The position numbers were made by a program, and so were the translations under genes. This document shows, one piece after another, positions 1-8,398 of a stretch of DNA of 35,550 nt. Under the pieces are notes generated by a model. It made no database searches, was not told where the DNA came from, and was given only the letters and a program-made list of their open reading frames with translations. Within the stretch, counting starts at the first letter, position 1, and each line of letters opens with the position of its first letter. Source of the DNA: CAKZYD01 sp039814715 (GTDB lineage Bacteria > Pseudomonadota > Alphaproteobacteria > Sphingomonadales > CAKZYD01); the NCBI GenBank assembly GCA_039814715.1, contig JBCCAR010000031.1, forward strand, positions 1 to 35,550, given 5' to 3'.

Positions 1-9
1 CACAGCGCC

Positions 10-119
10 ATTTGACCAGATTTAGGTTTCCCGCTGGCTGCGTCGCAAGCATCTTATGATGCCATGGCATCATGGCGATGCATGCTCCTGACCAGCGAAA
101 AACCTAAATCTGGTCAAAT
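10..119. repeat. 110-bp long imperfect palindrome
   Basis: The outer arms at 10-29 and 100-119 are perfect 20-bp inverted repeats. After a 2-nt mismatch, CGCTGG (32-37) pairs with CCAGCG (92-97), and GCATC (49-53) with GATGC (77-81). The core at 56-73 is a perfect 18-bp palindrome containing CCATGG. All arms but one share the centre 64.5, so the whole segment is one nested palindrome. It lies just past the 3' end of the DUF481 gene. There is no U-tract on either side, so a simple intrinsic terminator is unlikely. It may be a REP/MITE-like dispersed element or a large RNA hairpin; the window shows no second copy that I could find. Confidence 0.8.
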
Positions 120-143
120 TGCTCTGAGTAAGTGAAACGTGCT

Positions 144-1163
144 CTAGAACCCGTAGACGACGGAGATGCGTGTGGCTGTGTCGGTTCTCACCTGACCTTC
201 CGGCACAGATGTATCATGGCGCACACGGATGCTGAACCGCGTGGACCAGCTATCGGTTAATTGCGCCGTCAAAGCAGCCAAGTTCGTAAACGTCGTCCGA
301 TCGGAACCGATGAAGACATCTGTATCGTTAAAGAAACTCAAGCCGTCGCGGATAAGGAAATCATAGTCGCTGCCGATGACGAAGATGAACTCGTTTTGCA
401 GCCCGCCGGTTTGCAGCTGCGTTTGCCGCGCGCCGGGGCCGCCTTCTAAGTCCCAAGTCATGCGGTCACCATCTATAACGCGGTAACCCACACCAACCGC
501 TTCGGACAAGCGCCAATCAAATTGCTGAAATTGGTCCAACTCAAAATCGAGTAGTCCGAAAATGTAACCGCGCTCCCAAGCGAACCACTTGGTGCCAAAA
601 TTAGAGAGCAAGCGTTGGACGGTCGTGACGTCATTGTTGCGCGAATAGTCTCCCTGGAGTGAGAAGTTATACTCCCAGTCAGCCACGGCGCGGCTCATGG
701 TCAGGCCTGCGTTTACGGCCAATTCTTCGGTATTACCTGACAAAACACTGCCGCCCAGCGATACGTCTCCTGTCCAGCTGGATAGATCAAAAAAGCTGGG
801 CAAGGGCTTTGCTGCATCTTCAGCAGCGATCTCTTCACGCCGCTCTACCACGGTCACCTGGCCGGGCAAAACCACCACAGGGGCCAACTCAGGCCGGCTT
901 TCAATGATAAAATCAAGCAGCGCCGTTTCCTGATCGGGCATTACATCCAGCGCCTGGCGGATGAGCGCTTCTGACGCGTCTGGCTGCGTTTGAAGCGCTA
1001 AATCGAGGGTGGTTTTCACGATATCGCCATCGCCAGTCTGCGCGGCATTTGCAAGCATCTTCAGGAGCGCTGGGCTTGCTGGGGCCTGCTGCGCGAAAGC
1101 TGCGCCCGCGGTGAATGAAAGGCATAGGACGAGCCCGAAGACACGAGAAAACGAGTGAAACAT
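144..1163 (-). CDS. DUF481 (YdiY-like) outer-membrane beta-barrel protein
   Basis: This 339-residue protein has a clear signal peptide (hydrophobic residues 8-24, likely cleavage after AFA before QQ). Residues 25-110 are a predicted helical, acidic segment (ALLKMLANAAQ, DIVKTTLDLAL, ALIRQALDVM). From about residue 125 the sequence is of alternating beta type (WTGDVSLGGSVLSGNTE) and it ends in an aromatic residue (VVYGF), as outer-membrane barrels do. The SGNT-containing strand and overall pattern match the DUF481 family, called putative salt-induced outer membrane proteins in E. coli. The biochemical role is unknown. The gene diverges from the SDR gene at 1330 across 166 bp and stands alone on its strand. 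The helical N-terminal insert is longer than I expect for the family. Confidence 0.85.
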   Translation of the reverse strand: MFHSFSRVFGLVLCLSFTAGAAFAQQAPASPALLKMLANAAQTGDGDIVKTTLDLALQTQPDASEALIRQALDVMPDQETALLDFIIESRPELAPVVVLPGQVTVVERREEIAAEDAAKPLPSFFDLSSWTGDVSLGGSVLSGNTEELAVNAGLTMSRAVADWEYNFSLQGDYSRNNDVTTVQRLLSNFGTKWFAWERGYIFGLLDFELDQFQQFDWRLSEAVGVGYRVIDGDRMTWDLEGGPGARQTQLQTGGLQNEFIFVIGSDYDFLIRDGLSFFNDTDVFIGSDRTTFTNLAALTAQLTDSWSTRFSIRVRHDTSVPEGQVRTDTATRISVVYGF

Positions 1164-1329
1164 TCGCGAAAAATATCCCTGAATTTGGTTTTTATGCGCT
1201 CCCTCTATAGTGTAGGCCAGCGAAGCTCAAATCATTTTGGTGAGACAGAGTTTGTCAAAGCGCCTGTTTAGCAGTATTCCCTTGCTAAGGGGCTGAAATA
1301 CAGGGCGATATTCGGGATACTGGCTCTAT

Positions 1330-2487
1330 ATGGCATTTGCTTTCGTCACTGGCGCCACTGGTTTTTTAGGGCGTAATTTGGTTTTTGAGCTCAGCCGCCG
1401 TGGCTGGAAAACGCATGCCCTTGTGCGTGCTCCAAGCACGCGGGCAGCAAAAGCGCTTGCTGACTTGCGCGGCGTATCCCTGGTTGCTGGCGATCTAACG
1501 GTCACACATTCGCTGGTAAAGGCCATCCCGCAAAACGTCGATGTGGTGTTCCACTGCGGCGCCGACACCAGCACCTGGTCTGGCCATCGCCGCCGGCAGG
1601 AAGATGTCAACATTGAAGGGACGCGCAATGTTATCTACGCGACCTATGAAGCCAAAGCCCAAGTGCTTGTCCATGTATCGAGCGCAGCCGTCTACGGCAA
1701 ACAAAAACAACAGCCCTATGATGAAAGCGCGCATAAACTAGGCTTTCGCTCGCCAAGCTTTTATGTGCGCTCCAAACTTGCAGCAGAACATGCGATTTAC
1801 CGCGCCGTTGAACGCGGGCTTGAAGCCGTTGTGGTCAATCCGGGGCATATCATGGGCCGGTTTGACGCCAACAATTGGGCGACGCTGATCCGCATGACGG
1901 ATAATAATACGCTGCCCGGCAGTCCGCCAGGCAGCGGTTGTTTCGCCCATGCTGAAGCGGTTGTAAATGCTATGATCCGCGCGGCTGAAGTGGGCAAGAG
2001 CGGCGAAAATTACCTCCTCGGGGGCCCGCACGCCCGCTTTGAAGACGTCATTGATCTGATTGCCAGAGAGCTGGGCAAAGAACCGCCAGCGAAGATTGTT
2101 CCAGGGTGGGTCCTTACGGCGCTTGGCCGCTGGAACACACTCAAATCTGCCGTTACACGCAAGCAGCCGACGGGCTTAACGCCGGAAGCGGCTTGGTTCG
2201 TTAGCCATGATGATGAATTTTCATCGGATAAAGCGATGAAGGAACTGGGCTATAGCCCGCCTGATCTGCGTACAGTCGTGCGCGACGCTGTTGCATGGCA
2301 AGCGAGCCAAAAGATGGTCTCAGGCGCTGGCCAACCAGTATTGCCGCTCGAACGCGAGGCTGCGCTTGATACCGCGAAGGCACAAAGCGACATCACCCTC
2401 ACTGAACCAGTGTGTTCTGAGCAGGATGCCCCGGTGCCAAGCGCGTCAGCGATCGCGGAGGTCTCTTTCGCGCGTCAGAAGGCGTGA
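1330..2487 (+). CDS. NAD(P)-dependent epimerase/dehydratase (extended SDR)
   Basis: The 385-residue protein opens with a Rossmann fold. The nucleotide-binding motif TGATGFLG is at residues 7-14, the catalytic serines are near 117-118 (HVSSAAVYG), and the YxxxK pair is at Tyr145/Lys149. These define an extended short-chain dehydrogenase of the dihydroflavonol-4-reductase/HpnA-like type, acting on an NAD(P)-linked sugar or isoprenoid-like substrate that cannot be named from sequence. The C-terminal 50 or so residues after VAWQAS are low-complexity and Ala/Ser/Glu-rich, probably an unstructured tail. The gene is monocistronic-looking: 166 bp to the divergent DUF481 gene and 138 bp to the next gene. 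Confidence 0.85.
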   Translation: MAFAFVTGATGFLGRNLVFELSRRGWKTHALVRAPSTRAAKALADLRGVSLVAGDLTVTHSLVKAIPQNVDVVFHCGADTSTWSGHRRRQEDVNIEGTRNVIYATYEAKAQVLVHVSSAAVYGKQKQQPYDESAHKLGFRSPSFYVRSKLAAEHAIYRAVERGLEAVVVNPGHIMGRFDANNWATLIRMTDNNTLPGSPPGSGCFAHAEAVVNAMIRAAEVGKSGENYLLGGPHARFEDVIDLIARELGKEPPAKIVPGWVLTALGRWNTLKSAVTRKQPTGLTPEAAWFVSHDDEFSSDKAMKELGYSPPDLRTVVRDAVAWQASQKMVSGAGQPVLPLEREAALDTAKAQSDITLTEPVCSEQDAPVPSASAIAEVSFARQKA

Positions 2488-2625
2488 AAGCGCCCACAGA
2501 CCGGACGCAAATTCATGCTTTCTTAAAGGCATCGCCTTATGCTTCATATTGACGCAAAAAGGCTGGATTAGCGTTAATTCAGGCTCCGAGCGTTTGTTAT
2601 AGAGGCGATATCAAACGCGGCGTGT

Positions 2626-4338
2626 ATGAACTTAGACAACAGATTTTTTGCAGCTGACAAAGCTGAGGCCGAGACCACGCAAATGGGATCGCCGCAGCCT
2701 GATGCTGCAGCTAAATCAATCGGCGAAGTAGTTGAAGTGCAAGGCCGCGCCTGTGTGTGCGCATTTGAGGACGCAGTGCGCGACGCCTTTGCAAGCGATG
2801 CGCAAAACACCGGCCAGATGGTTGGGCAGATTGGCTCGTTTGCGAAATTCGTCGTTGGCGAACGCTTGGTTTTTGCGGTGATCCGCACCCTGCGTTCGGT
2901 TGGTCTGGCCTCTGACTTAACGATTTTCGGCGAGCTTGATTTTATTGGCGAACTCATTCCCAACGCGGGCAGAGATGATGGCTATATATTTCGCCGCGGA
3001 GTCACCAAATACCCCATGCCAGGGCAAAAGCTCTATGCAGCAACGGGTAAAGACATGCGCGTTATCTTCGCGCCCAATGGCAAGGCGCATGTGAACGTAG
3101 GCTATGTCTACCCAACCGACACCGTCAAAGCGGCGATTGACGTCGATGCCATCCTCTCGCGCCATTTCGCCGTTTTGGGGTCTACCGGCACTGGCAAATC
3201 CACGGTTGTCTCTATGATTTTGCGCAAAATCGTCGAGCAATCGATGCATGGCCATGTGCTGATTTTTGACCCCCATGACGAATATTCTGCCGCTTTTCCT
3301 GATCTGAGCGTGCGCCACGATACGAGCAATTTGGCTTTGCCATTTTGGCTAATGAATTTGGAAGAGCACATCGAAGTGCTCATAGGGGCACGTAGCGACG
3401 AGCGCGAAACCGACATCGATATCTTAAAGCGCGTGCTCACCGCGGCACGGCGCAAAGGCAAATCACCGCAAGCGGCAAACCGCATCACAGCCGATAGCCC
3501 CGTCCCATATCTGCTCGCGGATTTTCTCGCAGAATTACAAGCCAATATGGGCAAGCTCGAAAAGCCTGAAAAACTGGTTCCGTTTCTGCGCCTGAAAGCC
3601 AAGGTAGAAGAACTGCGCGCTGACAACCGCTATAACTTCATGTTCTCCGGCCTGATCATTAACGATGACTTTTCTGAAATGCTGGCGAGCATATTCCGCA
3701 TGCCTGCACAAGGGCGGCCTATCTCCATCCTTGATTTGTCGGGCGTACCCTCTGATGTCGTCAATGTCGTTGTTTCGGTCATTGCCAGGCTTGCGTTTGA
3801 CTTTTCCAGAATTGCGCGGGAAAATGAACAGTGCAGGCCCATCTTACTCGTCTGCGAAGAGGCGCACCGCTATGTGCCCGAACATCCAGTTTGGCACAAA
3901 GCGGTTAAACGCGTTCTCGACAAAATAGCCAAAGAAGGCCGCAAATACGGCGTTAGCCTGTGTTTGGTCACGCAGCGTCCATCCGATATTTCCGAATCTA
4001 TTCTCTCCCAATGCGGCACAATGCTGGCGCTGCGCCTCAACAACGAGCGCGATCAACGCTTTGTTGAAAAATCAATTCCAGATGGCGCTGAAAGCTTCCT
4101 CAGTGTTCTGCCATCCCTGCGCAACCGTGAGGGCATCTTAGTGGGCGAAGGCATAGCCGCGCCGTCCCGGGTGCTCATTTACGACATCCAGCGCGAGAAC
4201 TTACCCAATAGCGTTAATCCTTCATTTGTCTCAATTTGGAACAATAGTGACATGTCGGAGGATTTTGTCTCAAGCATCATCACGTCGTGGCGCGGTGATG
4301 ATGGCCAGGACGTTAAAAAGTCGGGGTTGCTGCGATGA
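2626..4338 (+). CDS. HerA-like (DUF87) hexameric ATPase/translocase
   Basis: This 570-residue P-loop ATPase belongs to the HerA/FtsK superfamily. Residues about 30-150 look like the HAS-barrel (IGEVVEVQG, GQIGSFAKF, then FRRGVTKYPMPGQKL). Walker A is GSTGTGKST (185-193), followed by VLIFDPHDEY (211-220). Walker B is ILLVCEEAHRY (406-416) with the HerA-type double Glu411/Glu412. GRKYGVSLCLVTQRP (438-452) holds the sensor and likely arginine-finger segment (Arg439). HerA proteins are ring-shaped DNA translocases that normally work with a partner nuclease (NurA, or DUF4297/Sir2-type effectors in defence systems). Here the only partner in sight is the next gene, whose ATG overlaps this stop by 4 nt (ATGA), which indicates translational coupling. 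No NurA-like gene is nearby. All ATPase motifs look intact. Confidence 0.85.
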   Translation: MNLDNRFFAADKAEAETTQMGSPQPDAAAKSIGEVVEVQGRACVCAFEDAVRDAFASDAQNTGQMVGQIGSFAKFVVGERLVFAVIRTLRSVGLASDLTIFGELDFIGELIPNAGRDDGYIFRRGVTKYPMPGQKLYAATGKDMRVIFAPNGKAHVNVGYVYPTDTVKAAIDVDAILSRHFAVLGSTGTGKSTVVSMILRKIVEQSMHGHVLIFDPHDEYSAAFPDLSVRHDTSNLALPFWLMNLEEHIEVLIGARSDERETDIDILKRVLTAARRKGKSPQAANRITADSPVPYLLADFLAELQANMGKLEKPEKLVPFLRLKAKVEELRADNRYNFMFSGLIINDDFSEMLASIFRMPAQGRPISILDLSGVPSDVVNVVVSVIARLAFDFSRIARENEQCRPILLVCEEAHRYVPEHPVWHKAVKRVLDKIAKEGRKYGVSLCLVTQRPSDISESILSQCGTMLALRLNNERDQRFVEKSIPDGAESFLSVLPSLRNREGILVGEGIAAPSRVLIYDIQRENLPNSVNPSFVSIWNNSDMSEDFVSSIITSWRGDDGQDVKKSGLLR

Positions 4339-6035
4339 CTGTTGAAAAAACCCATTTTGAAGTCCACGCCTATGACGGAAAAGCCTGGACCATTACAGCA
4401 GCGCTCGACGATGTCGAGGCTGCTAAAACCAATGCCAAGACGCTGTTTGCTGGCGGCAAGCACCGCGCCGTTAAAGTCACCAAAGAGCGCTATAATGAAG
4501 ACAAAGGCACGTTTGCCTCTTTAACCATCGTCACGCATGGCAGCGTGCCCACGTCCAAGCGGATGGCGGAGAAAGAAGACCCAACCAAGCGGATCAACGT
4601 ATGCCGTAAGCCTACGGATCTATACACATATGAAGGGCGCCGCTCCATCCGGCTCCAAATTGGCACGACGCTCGATCACTGGTCCATCACGCCGACCGAG
4701 GTGCTGCATGACCCAGAATATTATTTGAAGCTCGATAATGCGGGAACGCTTCTGCAAAACGCCATCCAGCGCGCCGCAGTTCAGCAAATACAAGGCACAG
4801 ACGTCAGCGTTCAAGAGCGCATGCGCGAACTTTATGACGTGCTTGGCCAGGCCTATGGCGATCTTAAAAAGCTTCTTGGGTCCCATAAATTGCCCAACCT
4901 CAGAAAAACACCGGTGGAAACCGTGGTTGAAACGCTTGGCAGCGAACATCAGCGCACCACCTTGTTCTCTGCAGCGCTTGCAAAGGCGCTGAAAGAGGAA
5001 GGCGATATCTGGGCGAAATTCACCTACACGCTCACCAATTTGAAAAAAGGCCTGCCGGCCTGGGTCATCAAAATTCTCGACACATTGTTTGCCGAGTTAA
5101 TGCAGACCCCCGCCATTTTGCGCGGCATTATGGAAAGCCAAGACAAGTCCAGCGAGCTTGAACGCATGCTGGGCCTGGTACACCTGCGGCACGGGAAAGC
5201 TGCATTGAATGGCTTTGATGTATTCAATGAATTCATCACGACGAGCAAAATGCCGAACACCGAAACTGCGCTCCAGCAACTGTTGCTGCAGCAAATGCGT
5301 TCCAGCGGCTCGCTCAGCGACGGCGATTTAGCAGAGCATCTGGATGCGATCACCGAAGTTCGTGAAGCATGCGCGGAGGATATCGACAAAGGCGATGCCT
5401 TTTCAAACGAAGTCTTCGATGCCATTTCCAAGCGTTGTGACAAAGCCCTATCGAGCCATTCCATCAACTCTTACATGGCGGAAACGGCTGGACCGCTCGA
5501 CAGAGCCGAACGGCTGCTCAAACTGGCACCAAAAGTGATCGGCAAACAAGCGCTCAAACAACTCGCAGAGCAGCTCAACCCCATTCTCGTTCCGTATGAG
5601 CAGCAAGTGCTGATCCGGAAAAACGCTGAAAACCCACTTGAAACCATGGCGCAGCTAAGGCGCTTGCAGGTTCTCTTGGGGAACGCGGAGTTTGCAGAGC
5701 AAGTCGCTAAAGATCTAAACGACGCCCTTGATAATATTTGCATGGGTCTTCTCCAAAGCACGCGGCTCGTGCAAAAGCTGGTCAAGAGCGAGATGGAACA
5801 ATGGCAAAAAGCCATGAAGCTCCTGGATTTGCTGGCCAAAGCGACCTTCGTGGAAGGCGAAAGTGCATCAAATATTCGCAAGACGACGCGCGAGATTATG
5901 CGTGGGTCTGGCCTCATTGACGAACTGATGAAAAGCGCCAAGACCCAGCAAGATCAAGTTATGCAGCTGCAGAAACTGATGGATTTGCTCACCAGGGCCG
6001 GTATGGGTGCCTCTGCGGCCGGTCTAGCAGCTTAG
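4335..6035 (+). CDS. Unrecognised 566-aa helical protein coupled to HerA-like ATPase
   Basis: I do not recognise this family. The start overlaps the HerA-like stop by 4 nt, so the two are almost certainly co-translated and probably functional partners. Residues 1-75 form a small alpha/beta module (HFEVHAYDGKAWTITAALDD, then HRAVKVTKERY), of a kind that could be an interaction domain. Residues about 75-125 contain Arg/Lys-rich strands. From about 130 to the end the protein is almost wholly helical with many Leu/Gln/Glu heptad-like stretches (LQQLLLQQM, QLQKLMDLLTRAG), and it ends in a small Ala/Gly tail. There is no signal peptide, no membrane segment, and no nuclease (PD-ExK, HNH, HKD), protease or ATPase motif that I can see. 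A scaffold, clamp or adaptor for the ATPase ring is inference only. The stop overlaps the stop of the convergent cinA gene. Confidence 0.8.
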   Translation: MTVEKTHFEVHAYDGKAWTITAALDDVEAAKTNAKTLFAGGKHRAVKVTKERYNEDKGTFASLTIVTHGSVPTSKRMAEKEDPTKRINVCRKPTDLYTYEGRRSIRLQIGTTLDHWSITPTEVLHDPEYYLKLDNAGTLLQNAIQRAAVQQIQGTDVSVQERMRELYDVLGQAYGDLKKLLGSHKLPNLRKTPVETVVETLGSEHQRTTLFSAALAKALKEEGDIWAKFTYTLTNLKKGLPAWVIKILDTLFAELMQTPAILRGIMESQDKSSELERMLGLVHLRHGKAALNGFDVFNEFITTSKMPNTETALQQLLLQQMRSSGSLSDGDLAEHLDAITEVREACAEDIDKGDAFSNEVFDAISKRCDKALSSHSINSYMAETAGPLDRAERLLKLAPKVIGKQALKQLAEQLNPILVPYEQQVLIRKNAENPLETMAQLRRLQVLLGNAEFAEQVAKDLNDALDNICMGLLQSTRLVQKLVKSEMEQWQKAMKLLDLLAKATFVEGESASNIRKTTREIMRGSGLIDELMKSAKTQQDQVMQLQKLMDLLTRAGMGASAAGLAA

Positions 6036-6799
6036 ATTTCGCCATCAATGGGCTCAATGCCCTGCGCGGTCAGGCCGTCCATCAAGGCCTGACAAATCAC
6101 GTCTACCAGGGCCTGATCAGGGCTGCGCACCACAAAATTCGCGCCAACTTTACCGCCGCGCATCAATGGGTAACTACCGATAGAGGAATTGGGGTATTCG
6201 CTTTGAAGACGGTCGAGCAAATCGGCAGCTTCGCTTTCCGCTGTCATCGCTGCGACTGTCCGCGAGACAACAGGTATGCCGCCTTCTAGTTCATCACCAA
6301 TCGCTTCAAGCATCGCCCGCATGATGGATGGGATACCGGCCAAAATGTAGAGATTTTTGATCACAATACCCGGCGCGCCAAGACCCTTTGAAATGACGAG
6401 CCGAGACCCGGCCGGCGCGCGCGCCATCAGCTTGCGCCGCTCGGTGAGATTATCATCGCCATAATGCGCTGCTAAAATCTTTAGCGCCTGGGGATGCAAA
6501 ATCATTTCCATGTCAAAGGCCCGGCAAATGGCTTCTACAGTGATGTCATCATGTGTTGGGCCAATGCCGCCAGTGGTAAAGGCGTAGTCATACCGCTCGC
6601 TCATGGCGGTCACAGCGTCCCCAATGGCGCCGAAATCGTCGCTGACAACGCGCACTTCGGCAAGACGAACGCCTTGGGTATTCAGCCAGCGCGCTAAATA
6701 ATTGATGTTCGCATCTTGGGTGCGGCCGGAGAGAATCTCATCTCCGATCACCACCATCCCCGCGCGAAAAACGCGGTCATTTGTCCCCTGCTGGGCCAT
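6032..6799 (-). CDS. CinA-type competence/damage-inducible protein, MoCF-like domain only
   Basis: The product is 255 residues from the ATG at 6799 (MAQQGTNDRVF). A longer frame to 6889 would run deep into the divergent sfsA gene and adds no family sequence. The MoCF/MogA-like fold is evident from AGMVVIGDEILSGRTQDAN near the N-terminus, TGGIGPTHDDIT, and the ILAGIPSIMRAM segment. Full-length CinA carries a C-terminal nicotinamide-nucleotide amidase (PncC) domain. It is absent here, as is common for alphaproteobacterial short CinA homologues. The likely role is nucleotide or pyridine-nucleotide repair, or a molybdopterin-like binding activity; the exact substrate is unknown. The gene is divergent from sfsA (52 bp between starts) and convergent with the HerA partner gene. 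Confidence 0.85.
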   Translation of the reverse strand: MAQQGTNDRVFRAGMVVIGDEILSGRTQDANINYLARWLNTQGVRLAEVRVVSDDFGAIGDAVTAMSERYDYAFTTGGIGPTHDDITVEAICRAFDMEMILHPQALKILAAHYGDDNLTERRKLMARAPAGSRLVISKGLGAPGIVIKNLYILAGIPSIMRAMLEAIGDELEGGIPVVSRTVAAMTAESEAADLLDRLQSEYPNSSIGSYPLMRGGKVGANFVVRSPDQALVDVICQALMDGLTAQGIEPIDGEI

Positions 6800-6851
6800 A
6801 TTGCTGAACACCACTTGATTTTTACATGGTCTGCTTTGTAAGCGGGGACGC

Positions 6852-7565
6852 ATGGAATTTCCAGAACCCTTGATACGCGCAGCGCTCATAAAGCGCTATA
6901 AACGGTTTTTAGCCGATGTCAGGCTTGAAAGCGGCGAGGTCGCAACAGCCCATGTCGCCAACTCGGGCCGCATGACCGGCGTATCCGACCCTGGCAGCAC
7001 GGTATGGCTTTTGCCGAACCGGTCCAAAACCGCAAAGCTGAAATACCGCTGGGAGCTAATTGAGGCTGATGGCGGGCTGGTCGGCGTAAACACCGGACGG
7101 CCCAATGCGCTTGTGGAAGAAGCCATAGGCAATGGCACCATAGCGCCCTTGCAGGGCTATGAGAGCCTGCGCAGGGAAGTCAAATACGGCGAGAATTCCC
7201 GCATTGATATTCTGCTAGAAGGCCGCAAGGACAGCGCAGCCGCCGCTTATGTAGAAGTAAAAAACGTGCACATGCGCGAAGGCGATAAAGCCACCTTCCC
7301 GGACGCGGTAACCGCGCGCGGGCTCAAACACTTAAAGGAAATGACGCAAATGGTGCGCAGCGGCCACCGCGCCGTTATGATCTATTGCATCCAACGCACC
7401 GATTGTACGTCTTTCGACAGTGATGACGCAGTTGACCCAGCCTATGGCGTGGGCCTGCGCCAAGCGATTGAAGACGGCGTTGAAGCCTATGCCTATGCGT
7501 GTGAGGTTACTTTAACTGGTATTCGCATAACATCAGCACTACCTATAGCGCTTACAAAGCCATAA
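6852..7565 (+). CDS. sfsA: SfsA family DNA/RNA nuclease-like protein
   Basis: This 237-residue protein matches SfsA in length and motifs: AHVANSGRMTG (about 33-43), NSRIDILL, the YVEVKNV segment with the conserved Glu and Lys of a nuclease-like core, and FPDAVTARGLKHLKEM. SfsA was named for stimulating maltose fermentation in E. coli; the family has an OB-fold plus a PD-(D/E)xK-like domain and binds nucleic acid. The start ATG at 6852 gives the usual N-terminus (MEFPEPLIRAALIKRYKRFLADV). It is first in a compact plus-strand run; map begins 17 bp after its stop. Confidence 0.93.
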   Translation: MEFPEPLIRAALIKRYKRFLADVRLESGEVATAHVANSGRMTGVSDPGSTVWLLPNRSKTAKLKYRWELIEADGGLVGVNTGRPNALVEEAIGNGTIAPLQGYESLRREVKYGENSRIDILLEGRKDSAAAAYVEVKNVHMREGDKATFPDAVTARGLKHLKEMTQMVRSGHRAVMIYCIQRTDCTSFDSDDAVDPAYGVGLRQAIEDGVEAYAYACEVTLTGIRITSALPIALTKP

Positions 7566-7582
7566 CCAAACGAGCCGCCTTT

Positions 7583-8398
7583 ATGGACACCTATGTCCGC
7601 GACACGCATGCTGATATAAAATTGCATACACCTGCAGCCTTTGATGGCATGCGCGCTGCTGGGCGGCTCGCCGCGCAGACACTCGATTTCATCGCGCCTT
7701 ACGTCAAGCCAGGTGTGAGCACTGAATATTTAGATCAGTTGTGCCATGACTATATCGTTCAGCACGGCGCCGTGCCAGCCCCGCTCAACTATCGCGGCTT
7801 TCCAAAATCCATTTGCACATCGATCAATCACGTCGTCTGCCACGGCATTCCAGGGCCAAAGAAACTCAAAGACGGTGATGCCATCAATATTGATGTGACC
7901 GTCATCTTAGACGGCTGGCACGGCGACACCAGCCGCATGTTTTTTGCTGGCAAAGCCAATGTAAAGGCGCAGAAACTGGCTCAGGTGACGTATGAGGCCA
8001 TGATGAAAGGCATTGAGGCGGTGCGTCCGGGGGCGACCCTTGGCGACATTGGCCATGCCATTCAAAGCCATGCAGAAGCGCATCGCTTTTCCATCGTGCG
8101 CGATTTTTGCGGGCATGGCTTGGGCCGTGTGTTCCACGATGCACCCAATGTGGTGCATTACGGCACGCCTGGCGCTGGCGCCAGCTTGGCAGAAGGCATG
8201 TTCTTCACCATTGAACCGATGATCAATGCCGGAAAGCCGAGCTGCAAGGTGCTTGATGATGGCTGGACCGCTGTCACCCGGGACCGCTCTTTATCGATGC
8301 AATTTGAGCATTCCATCGCCGTGACCGCTGATGGCTATGAGATTTTCACCCAGTCGCCAAACGGCTGGCATGCGCCGCCTTATGCCATCGACGCCTAA
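7583..8398 (+). CDS. map: Methionine aminopeptidase, type I
   Basis: This 271-residue enzyme removes the initiator methionine from nascent proteins in the cytosol. The pita-bread metal ligands are all present: Asp104, Asp115, His178, Glu211 and Glu242, with the substrate-positioning His87 in VCHGIP. It lacks the N-terminal zinc-finger extension of eukaryotic type I enzymes, as expected for bacteria. The sfsA-map-radC order is commonly seen in alphaproteobacteria. The 3' end overlaps the radC start by 17 nt, which suggests coupled expression. Confidence 0.96.
   Translation: MDTYVRDTHADIKLHTPAAFDGMRAAGRLAAQTLDFIAPYVKPGVSTEYLDQLCHDYIVQHGAVPAPLNYRGFPKSICTSINHVVCHGIPGPKKLKDGDAINIDVTVILDGWHGDTSRMFFAGKANVKAQKLAQVTYEAMMKGIEAVRPGATLGDIGHAIQSHAEAHRFSIVRDFCGHGLGRVFHDAPNVVHYGTPGAGASLAEGMFFTIEPMINAGKPSCKVLDDGWTAVTRDRSLSMQFEHSIAVTADGYEIFTQSPNGWHAPPYAIDA

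Noticed and set aside
1206..1258. TTGACA and TATAG on the minus strand upstream of the DUF481 gene
   Set aside because: The two elements are over 40 bp apart, so they cannot form one promoter.
2549..2578. TTGACG with GTTAAT 18 bp downstream, as promoter of the HerA-like gene
   Set aside because: The -10 matches only four of six bases and spacing is off optimum; too weak to annotate.
6800..6889. Longer N-terminus for the CinA-type protein
   Set aside because: The extra 30 residues overlap the divergent sfsA start and carry no family sequence; MAQQGT at 6799 fits better.
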